Below, piece after piece: positions 8,384 to 17,738 of a DNA stretch of 64,000 nt; position 1 is the first letter of the stretch; each line of letters begins with the position of its first letter. The stretch is from contig NZ_JAFAIX010000013.1 in assembly GCF_019236475.1 (NCBI RefSeq), positions 558,001 through 622,000 of the forward strand. Direction: 5' to 3'. Below the pieces are notes generated by a model that had not been told where the DNA came from, did not search any database, and saw nothing but the letters and a program-made list of their open reading frames with translations. The DNA is from Chitinophaga sp. Its GTDB lineage: Bacteria; Bacteroidota; Bacteroidia; Chitinophagales; Chitinophagaceae. A program made the position numbers and the translations under genes.

Positions 8384-8767
8384 GTGTTAGAGGAAGAAAT
8401 AATCGAAAAAAAACAGGAAAATCCAGCCGTCGAAGGTAACCCTGAAACGCTGGAACCTAAAAAAGAGTGGCGGCTCCGTATCAACTATTCCATGTTGGTA
8501 CAGAACATGCCCCGTATCCTGTTTCTTGCTGCCCTGGCACTAATCTATATCGCCAACAGCCACCTCGCTGAAAAGAAAATACGCCGTATCAATCAGCTTA
8601 GCAAAGAAATTAAAGAGCTCAAGTGGGAATATATCAATGTGAAGAGTGAGCTCATGTTCAGAAGCAAAATGAGCGAAGTCAGCAAATCCGTAGAGCAACT
8701 GGGACTTAAACAACTCAGCTCCCCTCCTCGAAAAATTCTGCTGAATAACGAAACAGATAAAAAATGA
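8384..8767 (+). CDS. ftsL: FtsL-like cell division protein
   Basis: A 127-residue bitopic membrane protein: acidic cytoplasmic N-terminus (1-41), one transmembrane segment at about 43-59 (PRILFLAALALIYIA), then a periplasmic coiled coil (about 60-110). FtsL links FtsB/FtsQ with the FtsW-FtsI septal synthase. Assignment rests on topology and place between rsmH and ftsI, since FtsL sequences diverge strongly. The start is GTG at 8384. No separate ftsB is seen in the cluster. Confidence 0.8.
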   Translation: MLEEEIIEKKQENPAVEGNPETLEPKKEWRLRINYSMLVQNMPRILFLAALALIYIANSHLAEKKIRRINQLSKEIKELKWEYINVKSELMFRSKMSEVSKSVEQLGLKQLSSPPRKILLNNETDKK

Positions 8768-8776
8768 ATAACACAT

Positions 8777-8875
8777 TGATACCTGATTCTGCCCGCCTGT
8801 ATTACCATACCGGCGGGGATGCTGGTAAATACTATATGGCAAGCATCTCAATAAAACCGCCAGTGTCAGGTATCA
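8777..8875 (+). repeat. multi-stem inverted-repeat structure in the ftsL-ftsI spacer
   Basis: Outer perfect 10-bp arms (8777-8786 with 8866-8875) enclose two inner stems: 8792-8797 with 8812-8817 (extended inward by GTAT/ATAC around a TACC loop) and 8818-8823 with 8842-8847. A CCGCC at 8857-8861 could pair with GGCGG at 8812-8816 instead, giving a second conformation. It could be a structured leader RNA for ftsI or a small palindromic element. Confidence 0.5.
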
Positions 8876-8918
8876 TACCTTATAGCTCTCCTCCATTGGA
8901 GAACCTAATAACTTAGCA

Positions 8919-11021
8919 GTGGATGTAAAAAAAGACATATTGTGGCGTGTGTATCTGTGCCTGATCGGCATGGCGCTCTTCGGCGTCGCTATCCTCGCCA
9001 AAGTCTTCTATATCCAGAATATCCAGGGCTCCTACTGGCGCAGTATGGCTGATAGTCTCCATACCCGCTACGTTGCCCTCGATGCCGACAGAGGTACCAT
9101 CTATTCTGAAGAAGGGAGAATGCTCTCCACTTCTATTCCCTATTTCGATATCAGAATAGACTTCGCCGCTGATGGCCTCACGGATAAAAAAGGACTGGTG
9201 TTCAGAACAAATCTGGACTCCCTCAGCCTCTGCCTGTCACAGTTGTTCAACGACCGCTCCCAGGCAGAATATAAAAAAATGCTGCAGGAAGGTTATAAAT
9301 CGAGAGACCGGTACTTCCTCCTCAAAAGAGACGTACCATTCAATCAATACCAAACCCTGAGAACACTTCCGATGTTCCGACTCGGTAAAAATAAAGGTGG
9401 CATGATCGCGGAAACAAAAAGTAAACGCATCAACCCCTTTAAATTACTGGCCAACAGAACAATCGGCCTCGCCCGCGAGAACTCTCAGAGCGTTGGTCTG
9501 GAAAGAACCTACGATGATTACCTCCACGGTGTTACCGGTAAACGCCTGATGCGTCGCATCGCCGGCGGTACCTACGTTCCCGTGGAAGGATACGATATCG
9601 AACCAGAGAATGGCCGCGATATTGTAACTACCATCGATGTGAATATGCAAGATATCGTGGAAACAGCCCTCATGAATATGATGGTGCAAAATGAAGCAGA
9701 TCACGGTACCTGTATCCTCATGGAGGTGAAAACAGGGAAAATCAAAGCACTCGCCAATATCGGACGTCAACCAGATGGCAGCTATTGGGAAAATATGAAC
9801 TACGCACTGCAGGTAGGTGAACCAGGTTCCACTTTTAAACTGGCCACCGTGATCTCTGTGCTGGAAGATAAATATGCTACCATGAATACAATGGTAAACA
9901 TGGATGGCGGTAAATGGAAAGTTGGCCGTAGAACAGTATATGATTCTGAACCCCATCCGGGCCCACAGAACGTAACTATCAAACATGCATTCGAGCTCAG
10001 CTCTAATGTGGGTATGGCCAAACTCGCTGTTCAGTATTACAGCAAACAACCGAATAATTTTGTCGCACATCTGAGGAAACTCAAACTCGACCAAATTACC
10101 GGTATTGACCTCTTAGGCGAAGGACGCCCGGTGATTAAATCCACTAGCTCCCGCACCTGGTCCAATACCTCCCTCCCTTGGATGGCCTTCGGTTATGAAG
10201 TATTGATCAGCCCACTGCAAACAGCCATGCTGTACAACGCAGTGGCCAACAACGGTAAAATGATGAAACCCTACCTCGTCAACTCTATTATGGAATATGG
10301 CCAGGTAGTAAAACATTTTGAACCAACGGTAGTAATGGACAGCATCTGCTCTCAAAGTACACTCAGGCAGGTGCAGCAAATGCTGGCTGGCGTTGTCACC
10401 AACGGTACAGCTAAGAAATTGCAAAACCAATACTACTCTTTCGCTGGGAAAACAGGTACCGCCCTCGTTGCCAATGGCAGCAGAGGGTATGCCGATAAAA
10501 TATACCAAGCCTCATTTGCAGGATATTTCCCTGCCAATGATCCGCAGTATACCTGCGTGGTAGTAATCAAAAACAAACCGCATGCACTGCGCTTCTATGG
10601 CGCGAGTGTTGCGGGTCCGGTGTTTAGAGAAGTGGCAGATCGCCTCTTCGCCCTGGCAGTGGAAAAACAAGCGCCTATGCAGGCGACTTTAAAAATTGAT
10701 TCTACACTGGCCATGAAAAATGGTAAAGGCGCTGAATGGAACGAAATCCTTCAAACCCTTCACCTCCCCGCTAGTAATGCTACGGCTTCTAACTGGGTAA
10801 GTGCCAAAGTAGATAACCAGAAGGTAACCTTCCAACAGGTCAGCCAACCTAGAGGCGCTGTGCCAGATGTTACCGGAATGGGACTGAAAGATGCGCTGTA
10901 CCTGCTGGAAAATGCAGGCCTCCGCGTTGTCATCAAAGGCGCTGGTAAAGTGAAAACACAATCACTCCCCGGCGGAACTAAAATTGGAAACGAACAAACT
11001 ATCGTAATTGAACTGAGCTAG
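8919..11021 (+). CDS. ftsI: septal peptidoglycan transpeptidase (PBP3/FtsI type) with PASTA domain
   Basis: Class B penicillin-binding protein of 700 residues, cross-linking septal peptidoglycan in the periplasm with FtsW. Order: transmembrane anchor at about 12-30, PBP dimerisation domain, transpeptidase domain with S304-T-F-K307 (acylated serine), S361-S-N363 and K511-T-G513, and a C-terminal PASTA domain (about 645-700, AVPDVTGMGLKDALYLLENA). A PASTA domain on FtsI is unlike E. coli but known in Bacteroidota and Gram-positives. Start is GTG at 8919. The stop abuts the murE ATG. Confidence 0.95.
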   Translation: MDVKKDILWRVYLCLIGMALFGVAILAKVFYIQNIQGSYWRSMADSLHTRYVALDADRGTIYSEEGRMLSTSIPYFDIRIDFAADGLTDKKGLVFRTNLDSLSLCLSQLFNDRSQAEYKKMLQEGYKSRDRYFLLKRDVPFNQYQTLRTLPMFRLGKNKGGMIAETKSKRINPFKLLANRTIGLARENSQSVGLERTYDDYLHGVTGKRLMRRIAGGTYVPVEGYDIEPENGRDIVTTIDVNMQDIVETALMNMMVQNEADHGTCILMEVKTGKIKALANIGRQPDGSYWENMNYALQVGEPGSTFKLATVISVLEDKYATMNTMVNMDGGKWKVGRRTVYDSEPHPGPQNVTIKHAFELSSNVGMAKLAVQYYSKQPNNFVAHLRKLKLDQITGIDLLGEGRPVIKSTSSRTWSNTSLPWMAFGYEVLISPLQTAMLYNAVANNGKMMKPYLVNSIMEYGQVVKHFEPTVVMDSICSQSTLRQVQQMLAGVVTNGTAKKLQNQYYSFAGKTGTALVANGSRGYADKIYQASFAGYFPANDPQYTCVVVIKNKPHALRFYGASVAGPVFREVADRLFALAVEKQAPMQATLKIDSTLAMKNGKGAEWNEILQTLHLPASNATASNWVSAKVDNQKVTFQQVSQPRGAVPDVTGMGLKDALYLLENAGLRVVIKGAGKVKTQSLPGGTKIGNEQTIVIELS

Positions 11022-12488
11022 ATGAAGACGCTGCGCGACATATTATACAATGTAAGCATCATCGCCGTCCATGGAGATGCCAGCATCTCCGTGAATGCAC
11101 TGGCCATCGATTCCAGGAATATTGGTAAACAAGATGCATTCATCGCTGTAAAAGGCGTACATGCGGACGGTCACCAATATATCGAGAAAGCTGTATCCCT
11201 CGGTGCAGCCGCTATCATCTGCGAATCCCTGCCAGAGATAATGCATGAAAATGTCACCTATATTCAGGTGAAAGACAGTGCTGCCGCCAGCGGCATCATG
11301 GCAGGAAACTTCTTTGATAACCCCTCCCACCAACTCAAACTGGTGGGCGTAACAGGTACCAATGGTAAAACAACCATCGCTACTCTCCTGTTCCGACTGT
11401 TCTCTACAATGGGCTATCATTGCGGACTCCTGTCTACCGTACAAAATCAAATAGGCGATACCGTTATCCCGTCTACCCATACCACCCCAGACCCTATTAG
11501 TCTGAATGCCCTATTGGCTAAAATGGTGGAAGATGGTTGTCTCTATGCGTTTATGGAAGTTAGCTCCCATGCTATCCATCAACAACGCATCGCAGGCCTC
11601 CGCTTTGCTGGTGGACTGTTCAGCAATATCACCCACGATCACCTGGATTACCACAAAACTTTTGATGAGTATATCCGCGTGAAAAAATCCTTCTTTGATA
11701 ACCTGCCACAAACGGCTTTCGCACTCACCAACCTCGACGATAAAAGAGGTAATGTGATGCTGCAAAATACCAAAGCCCGTAAGGCGACTTACAGTCTCCA
11801 TACCCTGGCGGATTTCAAAGGAAAAATCCTGGAAAATAACCTGACAGGACTCATCATGATGATAGATGATACAGAAGTACATTTCCGTCTGATAGGTGAG
11901 TTCAATGCCTATAATCTGCTAGCCGTATATGGCGCCGCCAGATTGCTAGGTGAAGATAAAGCCACTGTACTCCAAGCCCTCAGCAATATCCAGGGCGCGG
12001 AAGGCAGATTCGATTACTTTATCTCAGATAAAGACCAGATCATCGCTATTGTGGATTACGCCCACACGCCTGATGCATTGAAAAATGTACTGGCTACCAT
12101 TCAAAACCTCCGTAAAGGAAATGAACAACTGATTACGGTGGTAGGATGCGGGGGCGACAGAGATACCGCAAAACGCCCTATTATGGCGGATGTAGCCGTG
12201 GAAAACAGCGACCGTGTGATCCTCACCTCGGACAACCCTCGCTCTGAAGACCCGGCGGCTATCATCGCTGAAATGGAAAAAGGTGTTCCTGTGCATCTGA
12301 AGAAAAAATGTATCTCCATCGTTGACAGAAAAGAAGCCATTAAAACGGCTATCTCCCTCGCCGGTAAAGATGATATCATCCTCGTTGCCGGAAAAGGTCA
12401 TGAAAAATACCAGGAAATTCACGGCGTGAAACATCCGTTCGATGATAAACTGGTACTACATGAAATGCTGACAATGCTGGAAAAATAA
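11022..12488 (+). CDS. murE: UDP-MurNAc-L-Ala-D-Glu:meso-diaminopimelate ligase
   Basis: Cytoplasmic Mur ligase of 488 residues adding the third amino acid of the stem peptide with ATP. The ATP loop is G112-TNGKTT118. The DNPR motif at 404-407 is the signature of ligases that select meso-diaminopimelate rather than lysine, so the peptidoglycan is predicted to be DAP type. The ATG follows the ftsI stop with no gap. murF, which acts next, is not in this window. Confidence 0.96.
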   Translation: MKTLRDILYNVSIIAVHGDASISVNALAIDSRNIGKQDAFIAVKGVHADGHQYIEKAVSLGAAAIICESLPEIMHENVTYIQVKDSAAASGIMAGNFFDNPSHQLKLVGVTGTNGKTTIATLLFRLFSTMGYHCGLLSTVQNQIGDTVIPSTHTTPDPISLNALLAKMVEDGCLYAFMEVSSHAIHQQRIAGLRFAGGLFSNITHDHLDYHKTFDEYIRVKKSFFDNLPQTAFALTNLDDKRGNVMLQNTKARKATYSLHTLADFKGKILENNLTGLIMMIDDTEVHFRLIGEFNAYNLLAVYGAARLLGEDKATVLQALSNIQGAEGRFDYFISDKDQIIAIVDYAHTPDALKNVLATIQNLRKGNEQLITVVGCGGDRDTAKRPIMADVAVENSDRVILTSDNPRSEDPAAIIAEMEKGVPVHLKKKCISIVDRKEAIKTAISLAGKDDIILVAGKGHEKYQEIHGVKHPFDDKLVLHEMLTMLEK

Positions 12489-12547
12489 ATCCGTGAAACC
12501 GGTACGTGCAGTTGATGTAATAATCTTAATAACTCAATGACTTAAAC

Positions 12548-12581
12548 ACCTGCTTCGCCATCAATGGCAGGCCAGGCAGGT
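12548..12581 (+). repeat. small hairpin before mraY
   Basis: ACCTGC (12548-12553) pairs with GCAGGT (12576-12581) around an inner GCCAT/ATGGC stem (12557-12568). It lies in the 107-bp murE-mraY spacer, 15 bp before the mraY start. No U-run follows, so it is not a terminator. Confidence 0.4.
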
Positions 12582-12595
12582 ACTACTAAAACTAT

Positions 12596-13855
12596 ATGTT
12601 ATATTATTTTTTAAATTATCTGAAAACTCAATTCAACTTCAGCATCGTGGGTGGTGGAATGTTCCAGTTTATCACCTTCCGCGTAACCATGGCCCTATTG
12701 CTGTCATTGGTGATATCCCTGCTGTTGGGTAAAAGAATTATCAGATTGCTCCAACGTCGTCAGATCGGGGAAACTATCCGCGAACTAGGACTCACCGGTG
12801 AAAATACCAAGAAAGGAACACCTACTATGGGTGGTCTTATTATTCTGTCTGCCATTGTCATTCCAACATTATTATTCGCACAGGTGGCCAATGTATACAT
12901 CTGGCTGATGTTGCTCAGCACCATCTGGCTGGGATTAATCGGCTTCCTGGATGATTATATCAAAGTATTTAAAAAGAATAAAGAAGGCCTCGCCGGACGA
13001 TTCAAAATCATGGGTCAAGTAGGACTCGGATTGATCGTGGGATGTACACTCTATTTTAATAATGATGTAGTGGTGTCCCGTGAAATCATGGGGGCAAAGA
13101 AAATGGCGCCTTATGAACACGTAGCGAAAAATCACCCGGAAAGAGTAACCCGCGATGGTCACCGCTTTGCGGATGTGAAAACGCCTATCACCACGATCCC
13201 ATTTGTAAAAAATCATGAGTTCAATTACGCTAAACTCATCTCCTGGATTCCCGGCGCTGAAAAGTATACCTGGGCGATCTATATACTGATTGTAATCTTT
13301 GTAATTACGGCTGTATCTAATGGTGCGAATTTAACGGATGGACTAGACGGCCTGGCAACGGGCGTTTCGGCGATTATAGGGATAGGCTTGGGTATTTTTG
13401 CCTATGTCTCCGGTAATATACAATTCGCAGAATACCTCAATGTGATGTACATCCCGAACCTCGGTGAATTGTCCATTTTCATTGCGGCATTCGTAGGCGC
13501 CTGCGTTGGTTTCCTTTGGTATAATGCTTTTCCAGCACAGGTATTTATGGGAGACACGGGCTCGCTGGCCATCGGTGGTATCATCGCTTCCCTGGCATTT
13601 ATCGTTCGTAAAGAACTGCTGATCCCCATCTTCTGCGGCGTATTCCTGGTAGAGTCACTATCTGTAATGATACAGGTGTCCTACTTTAAATATACCAAGA
13701 AGAAATATGGTGAAGGTAGACGACTGCTGAAGATGTCGCCACTACACCACCATTATCAGAAACTGGGTTATCATGAAAGTAAAATTTCAGTGCGCTTCTG
13801 GATCGTAACCATCATGTGTGTGGTTTCCGCCATTGCAACACTGAAAATGAGATAG
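12596..13855 (+). CDS. mraY: phospho-N-acetylmuramoyl-pentapeptide transferase
   Basis: Integral membrane enzyme that moves phospho-MurNAc-pentapeptide onto undecaprenyl phosphate to form lipid I. Signatures: D119-D120 in GFLDDYIK, N245-LTDGLDG, M318-GDTGS and the HHHYQKLG motif near the C-terminus. At 419 residues it is about 60 longer than E. coli MraY. The extra stretch (roughly 160-215, including [15 protein letters not shown]) is a polar insertion between membrane segments, as seen in other Bacteroidota. Confidence 0.96.
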   Translation: MLYYFLNYLKTQFNFSIVGGGMFQFITFRVTMALLLSLVISLLLGKRIIRLLQRRQIGETIRELGLTGENTKKGTPTMGGLIILSAIVIPTLLFAQVANVYIWLMLLSTIWLGLIGFLDDYIKVFKKNKEGLAGRFKIMGQVGLGLIVGCTLYFNNDVVVSREIMGAKKMAPYEHVAKNHPERVTRDGHRFADVKTPITTIPFVKNHEFNYAKLISWIPGAEKYTWAIYILIVIFVITAVSNGANLTDGLDGLATGVSAIIGIGLGIFAYVSGNIQFAEYLNVMYIPNLGELSIFIAAFVGACVGFLWYNAFPAQVFMGDTGSLAIGGIIASLAFIVRKELLIPIFCGVFLVESLSVMIQVSYFKYTKKKYGEGRRLLKMSPLHHHYQKLGYHESKISVRFWIVTIMCVVSAIATLKMR

Positions 13856-13902
13856 TAAAAAGAGAATCAATTCATTAAAACTAACGTAGAAGATTAAACG
13901 AA

Positions 13903-15243
13903 ATGGCACATCAACTAATCATATTGGGAGCGGGAGAGAGTGGAATCGGCGCAGCTTTGCTGGGTAAACAGCAGGGATATGAGGTTTTTGTGTCAGACGG
14001 AGGTCGAATATTAGACATTTATAAGCAGGAACTGGCGGTAAACCAGATACCATTTGAGGAAGAACATCACTCCTGGGATATTATCCTGAATGCGGATGAA
14101 ATCGTGAAAAGCCCAGGCATCCCTGAGAAATCAGATCTGATGAAAAAGGTACGCGAAAAAGGCGTTCCTGTCATTTCCGAAATTGAACTGGCATACCGTT
14201 TTTCGACAGGTAAAAAGATTATTGCCATCACCGGCAGCAACGGCAAAAGCACTACCACTGCCCTCACCTACCACATCTTCAAAACCGCAGGTTATGATGT
14301 GGCCATGGTAGGAAATATCGGTATCAGCTATGCCCGCCAGGTGGCCACCGCTCCAGCGGAGTATTATGTGATTGAAGTTAGCAGCTTTCAGTTGGATGAC
14401 ATTAAGGAATTCAAACCCGATGTAGCCATCCTCCTGAACATTACGCCTGATCACCTGGATAGATATAATTACCAAATGGTAAATTATGTCAAATCCAAAT
14501 TCAGAATCACCATGAACCAAACCAATGACGATAAATTTGTCTATTGCATGGATGATAATGAGATCACGCAGCACCTTACGCAGCAACCCATTTATTCAAC
14601 ATCAATACCTTTTACCATCATGAAACGATTGAAAGCAGGCGGCTTTGTCGACAACGACCAGTTGCACATAAAGGTAGACGAGGACCCAGTGATAGTTTCC
14701 ATCTATGACCTGGCACTGAAAGGGAAACATAATCTCTACAATTCCATGGCCGCAGGCATCGCTGCCAAAACCATGGGCATTCGTAAGGAAAAAATCCGCG
14801 AAAGTCTTACCAGCTTCAAAAGCCTGGAACATCGCATGGAATATGTAGCCACGGTAAAAGGTGTGGATTTTATCAACGACAGCAAAGCCACCAATGTCAA
14901 TTCCGTATGGTTTGCACTGGAAAGCATTGAGAAAAAAGTCGTGCTGATAATGGGAGGTGTGGATAAGGGAAACGACTACAGTGCTATCCGTCCGCTGGTA
15001 CAGGAAAAGGTGAAAGCGATTGTTTGTCTGGGCGTGGATAATAAACCTATCGAAGAAGCGCTGTCTAAAGATACACCAGTGATGGTGAGCACTACCAGTA
15101 TGAAAGAAGCAGTTACCACTGCGCTGAAACTGGCAGATAAAGGAGATGTAGTACTCCTCTCTCCTGCCTGTGCGAGCTTCGATCTGTTTAAAAATTATGA
15201 AGATAGAGGCCGACAATTCAAAGATGCGGTGAGGGAATTATAA
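13903..15243 (+). CDS. murD: UDP-MurNAc-L-alanine:D-glutamate ligase
   Basis: Cytoplasmic Mur ligase of 446 residues adding D-glutamate to UDP-MurNAc-L-Ala. The N-terminal Rossmann part starts IILGAGESGIGAALL, the ATP loop is GSNGKSTTT, and the C-terminal domain carries LLSPACASFDLFKNYEDRG, a MurD-specific motif. It is 47 bp after mraY in the same transcript and uses an ordinary ATG start. Confidence 0.96.
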   Translation: MAHQLIILGAGESGIGAALLGKQQGYEVFVSDGGRILDIYKQELAVNQIPFEEEHHSWDIILNADEIVKSPGIPEKSDLMKKVREKGVPVISEIELAYRFSTGKKIIAITGSNGKSTTTALTYHIFKTAGYDVAMVGNIGISYARQVATAPAEYYVIEVSSFQLDDIKEFKPDVAILLNITPDHLDRYNYQMVNYVKSKFRITMNQTNDDKFVYCMDDNEITQHLTQQPIYSTSIPFTIMKRLKAGGFVDNDQLHIKVDEDPVIVSIYDLALKGKHNLYNSMAAGIAAKTMGIRKEKIRESLTSFKSLEHRMEYVATVKGVDFINDSKATNVNSVWFALESIEKKVVLIMGGVDKGNDYSAIRPLVQEKVKAIVCLGVDNKPIEEALSKDTPVMVSTTSMKEAVTTALKLADKGDVVLLSPACASFDLFKNYEDRGRQFKDAVREL

Positions 15244-15286
15244 TAATTGGGTAAAGAGGTATTGTAACGGTCAAGAATAAACGAAT

Positions 15287-16483
15287 ATGAATAATCTGCT
15301 CTATAGAACCAAAGGCGATAAAGTTATCTGGACGATAGTGATTTTCCTATCGCTGGTTAGCTTGCTGGCGGTATATAGTGCAACCGGCTCACTGGCCTAC
15401 AGGGAAAGAGGTGGACATACAGAGTATTATCTCCTTAAACAACTTTCCGTACTGGTCATGGGGCTGCTGATCATCTACTTTGCGCACCGGGTAAATTATA
15501 CCATTTATTCTCGCGTGGCACAAGTGGGCTTCCTGATATCGATCCCGCTACTAGTGTATACACTGGCTTTCGGTTCACATATCAACGACGCCAGTAGATG
15601 GATCAGACTCCCGATCATTAACCTGACATTCCAAACATCGGACGTGGCAAAACTGGCCATATTCATGTATGTAAGCAGGCAATTATCGCGAAAACAACAC
15701 ATTATTGAAGATTTCCGGAAGGGTTTCCTTCCCATCATCATACCAGTAGGCGTTATCTGCTTGCTCATCATGCCTGCCAATATGAGTACGGCGCTATTGC
15801 TGGGTGCTAGTTGTATGCTGCTCTGCTTCATTGGCAGAGTACCTATCCGCTTCCTAGCAGCTATGATAGCCGCTGGAATGGTACTGGTAGTGCTGATGTT
15901 CATGCTAGCCAAACTGACAGGAAAGGAAATGCGTACCAAAACATGGCAAAAACGTATCGACAGCTTCCTGTATGATGATCACACAGAAACACCCTACCAG
16001 GTACAACAGGCAAATATTGCGATTGCTGGTGGCGGATTTCTGGGGAAAGGCCCTGGCAATAGTACCCAGCGTAACTTCTTGCCACATGCCTATTCGGATT
16101 ATATCTATGCAACGATTATTGAAGAATATGGAATGGTAGGCGCTTTCTTGATCCTGGCGGCGTATATGTTACTACTACTACGGTGTATTCGTATATATCG
16201 CAAGTGTCCTTACGCCTTCGGTGCATTCCTCGCAGTAGGTCTTAGTGTCACCCTGGTCATACAGGCACTCACCAATATGGCGGTAAATGTGCACCTATTC
16301 CCAGTTACAGGGGTTACGCTCCCCATGGTAAGTATGGGTGGTTCCTCCGTAATATTCACCAGTTTGGCCATCGGTATTATTCTCAGTGTGGCTAGAAATG
16401 TGGAAGAAATGGAGGGTAAACAAGCCGAAAAAGAAAGACTCGAAAGAGTAATGGCAGCAAGAGAAGACCAAGCAATAGCTTAA
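15287..16483 (+). CDS. ftsW: septal peptidoglycan polymerase FtsW (SEDS family)
   Basis: Polytopic membrane glycosyltransferase (398 residues, about ten hydrophobic segments) that polymerises lipid II at the septum with FtsI. SEDS features include DASRWIRLP in the first third, GKGPGNSTQRNFLPHAYSDYI in the large periplasmic loop region, and the C-terminal TGVTLPMVSMGGSS. Placement between murD and murG favours FtsW over RodA. The C-terminus is a charged cytoplasmic tail. Confidence 0.94.
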   Translation: MNNLLYRTKGDKVIWTIVIFLSLVSLLAVYSATGSLAYRERGGHTEYYLLKQLSVLVMGLLIIYFAHRVNYTIYSRVAQVGFLISIPLLVYTLAFGSHINDASRWIRLPIINLTFQTSDVAKLAIFMYVSRQLSRKQHIIEDFRKGFLPIIIPVGVICLLIMPANMSTALLLGASCMLLCFIGRVPIRFLAAMIAAGMVLVVLMFMLAKLTGKEMRTKTWQKRIDSFLYDDHTETPYQVQQANIAIAGGGFLGKGPGNSTQRNFLPHAYSDYIYATIIEEYGMVGAFLILAAYMLLLLRCIRIYRKCPYAFGAFLAVGLSVTLVIQALTNMAVNVHLFPVTGVTLPMVSMGGSSVIFTSLAIGIILSVARNVEEMEGKQAEKERLERVMAAREDQAIA

Positions 16484-16516
16484 TAATATTCAGAAAAAAC
16501 TAAAGAACAATAGCAA

Positions 16517-17611
16517 ATGCAACGCAAAATTATCATAGCAGGCGGCGGTACCGGAGGACATATCTTCCCTGCCATTGCCATTGCCAATGCGTTGAAGAAG
16601 ATTCAGCCAGATACGGAGATTCTTTTTGTAGGCGCCAAGGGAAAGATGGAAATGGAGAAAGTGCCACAGGCCGGCTACAAAATCGTCGGACTCGAAATTG
16701 CAGGATTCAATCGCAGCAATATCTTTAAAAATATACTGCTGCCTTTTAAAATCTGGAAAAGTTTGAGAGACGCGAAGTCCATCATCCAAAACTTCCAACC
16801 TAATGCAGTAGTGGGTGTTGGTGGATATGCGAGCTTCCCGATCCTGAGGGCTGCCCAAAAAATGAATATCCCGTCCCTAATACAGGAACAGAATTCATTT
16901 GCCGGCAAATCCAATAAGATCCTGGGGAAAAAAGCCAAAAAAATATGCGTAGGATATGACGGCATGGATAAATTCTTTCCTGCCGATCGAATCATACTAA
17001 CGGGTAACCCTGTACGAAATAATATCACGCAATCGGCCGTTACCAAACAGGATGCGTTGCAGCATTTTGGTTTGTCGGACACTAAGCAGACGGTATTCGC
17101 AGTAGGTGGTAGTCTGGGTGCTAAATCCATCAATGAAGCGCTGCAACCATTGCTGGAAACATTGGTGAAGAAAGACATACAGTTGATCTGGCAAACAGGT
17201 AAACCGTTTTATGAAACGGCTAAAGCAGCAGCGGCTCCTTATACTTCACATGTGAAAGTATACGAATTCATCAACGTGATGGATTTCGCCTACAAAGCTG
17301 CGGATGTAGTACTATCAAGGGCTGGAGCACTCGCCATCGCTGAACTCTGCGTGGTTAAAAAACCAGTCATCTTCGTACCATATCCATTTGCTGCAGAAGA
17401 TCATCAAACCTCAAATGCGATGAATCTCGTAAATAAGAAGGCTGGTTTGATTATTAAGAACGATGCAGTGCAATCCGAACTGGAAAGTGTACTCTTCAGT
17501 CTCCTGCAAAACAAGGCGCTGATGGAACAAATGGAACAGAACATCGGGACACTGGCCCATCCAAACGCAGATATGGACATTGCAAAACAAGTACTGGCCA
17601 TCGCCCAATAA
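16517..17611 (+). CDS. murG: UDP-GlcNAc:lipid I GlcNAc transferase
   Basis: Peripheral inner-membrane glycosyltransferase (364 residues, GT-B fold) that converts lipid I to lipid II. The N-terminal glycine loop is G9-GGTGGHIFP, with GVGGYASFP and GGSLGAKSIN as further family motifs, and a C-terminal UDP-GlcNAc site (SRAGALAIAEL, PFAAEDHQ). It is 33 bp after ftsW. Confidence 0.96.
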   Translation: MQRKIIIAGGGTGGHIFPAIAIANALKKIQPDTEILFVGAKGKMEMEKVPQAGYKIVGLEIAGFNRSNIFKNILLPFKIWKSLRDAKSIIQNFQPNAVVGVGGYASFPILRAAQKMNIPSLIQEQNSFAGKSNKILGKKAKKICVGYDGMDKFFPADRIILTGNPVRNNITQSAVTKQDALQHFGLSDTKQTVFAVGGSLGAKSINEALQPLLETLVKKDIQLIWQTGKPFYETAKAAAAPYTSHVKVYEFINVMDFAYKAADVVLSRAGALAIAELCVVKKPVIFVPYPFAAEDHQTSNAMNLVNKKAGLIIKNDAVQSELESVLFSLLQNKALMEQMEQNIGTLAHPNADMDIAKQVLAIAQ

Positions 17612-17660
17612 AAATTAAAAAGCAGGACAAAAAGGTCTGCTTCCACATACAGAAACGCAA

Positions 17661-17692
17661 TCTGAAGAAAAATCTGATAACAGTTCTTCAGA
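17661..17692 (+). repeat. hairpin in the murG-murC spacer
   Basis: Perfect 9-bp arms (17661-17669 with 17684-17692) followed by AAAAATTTT. It may be a weak terminator or processing site; the U-run is short. A second imperfect hairpin lies at about 17618-17641. Confidence 0.35.
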
Positions 17693-17738
17693 AAAATTTT
17701 AAACAGCTATCATAGATATCTGTCTTTATAGTGAGAAT

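Noticed and set aside
9444-10094. 216-codon minus-strand reading frame inside ftsI
   Set aside because: Shadow of the transpeptidase domain, which has all three active-site motifs on the plus strand.
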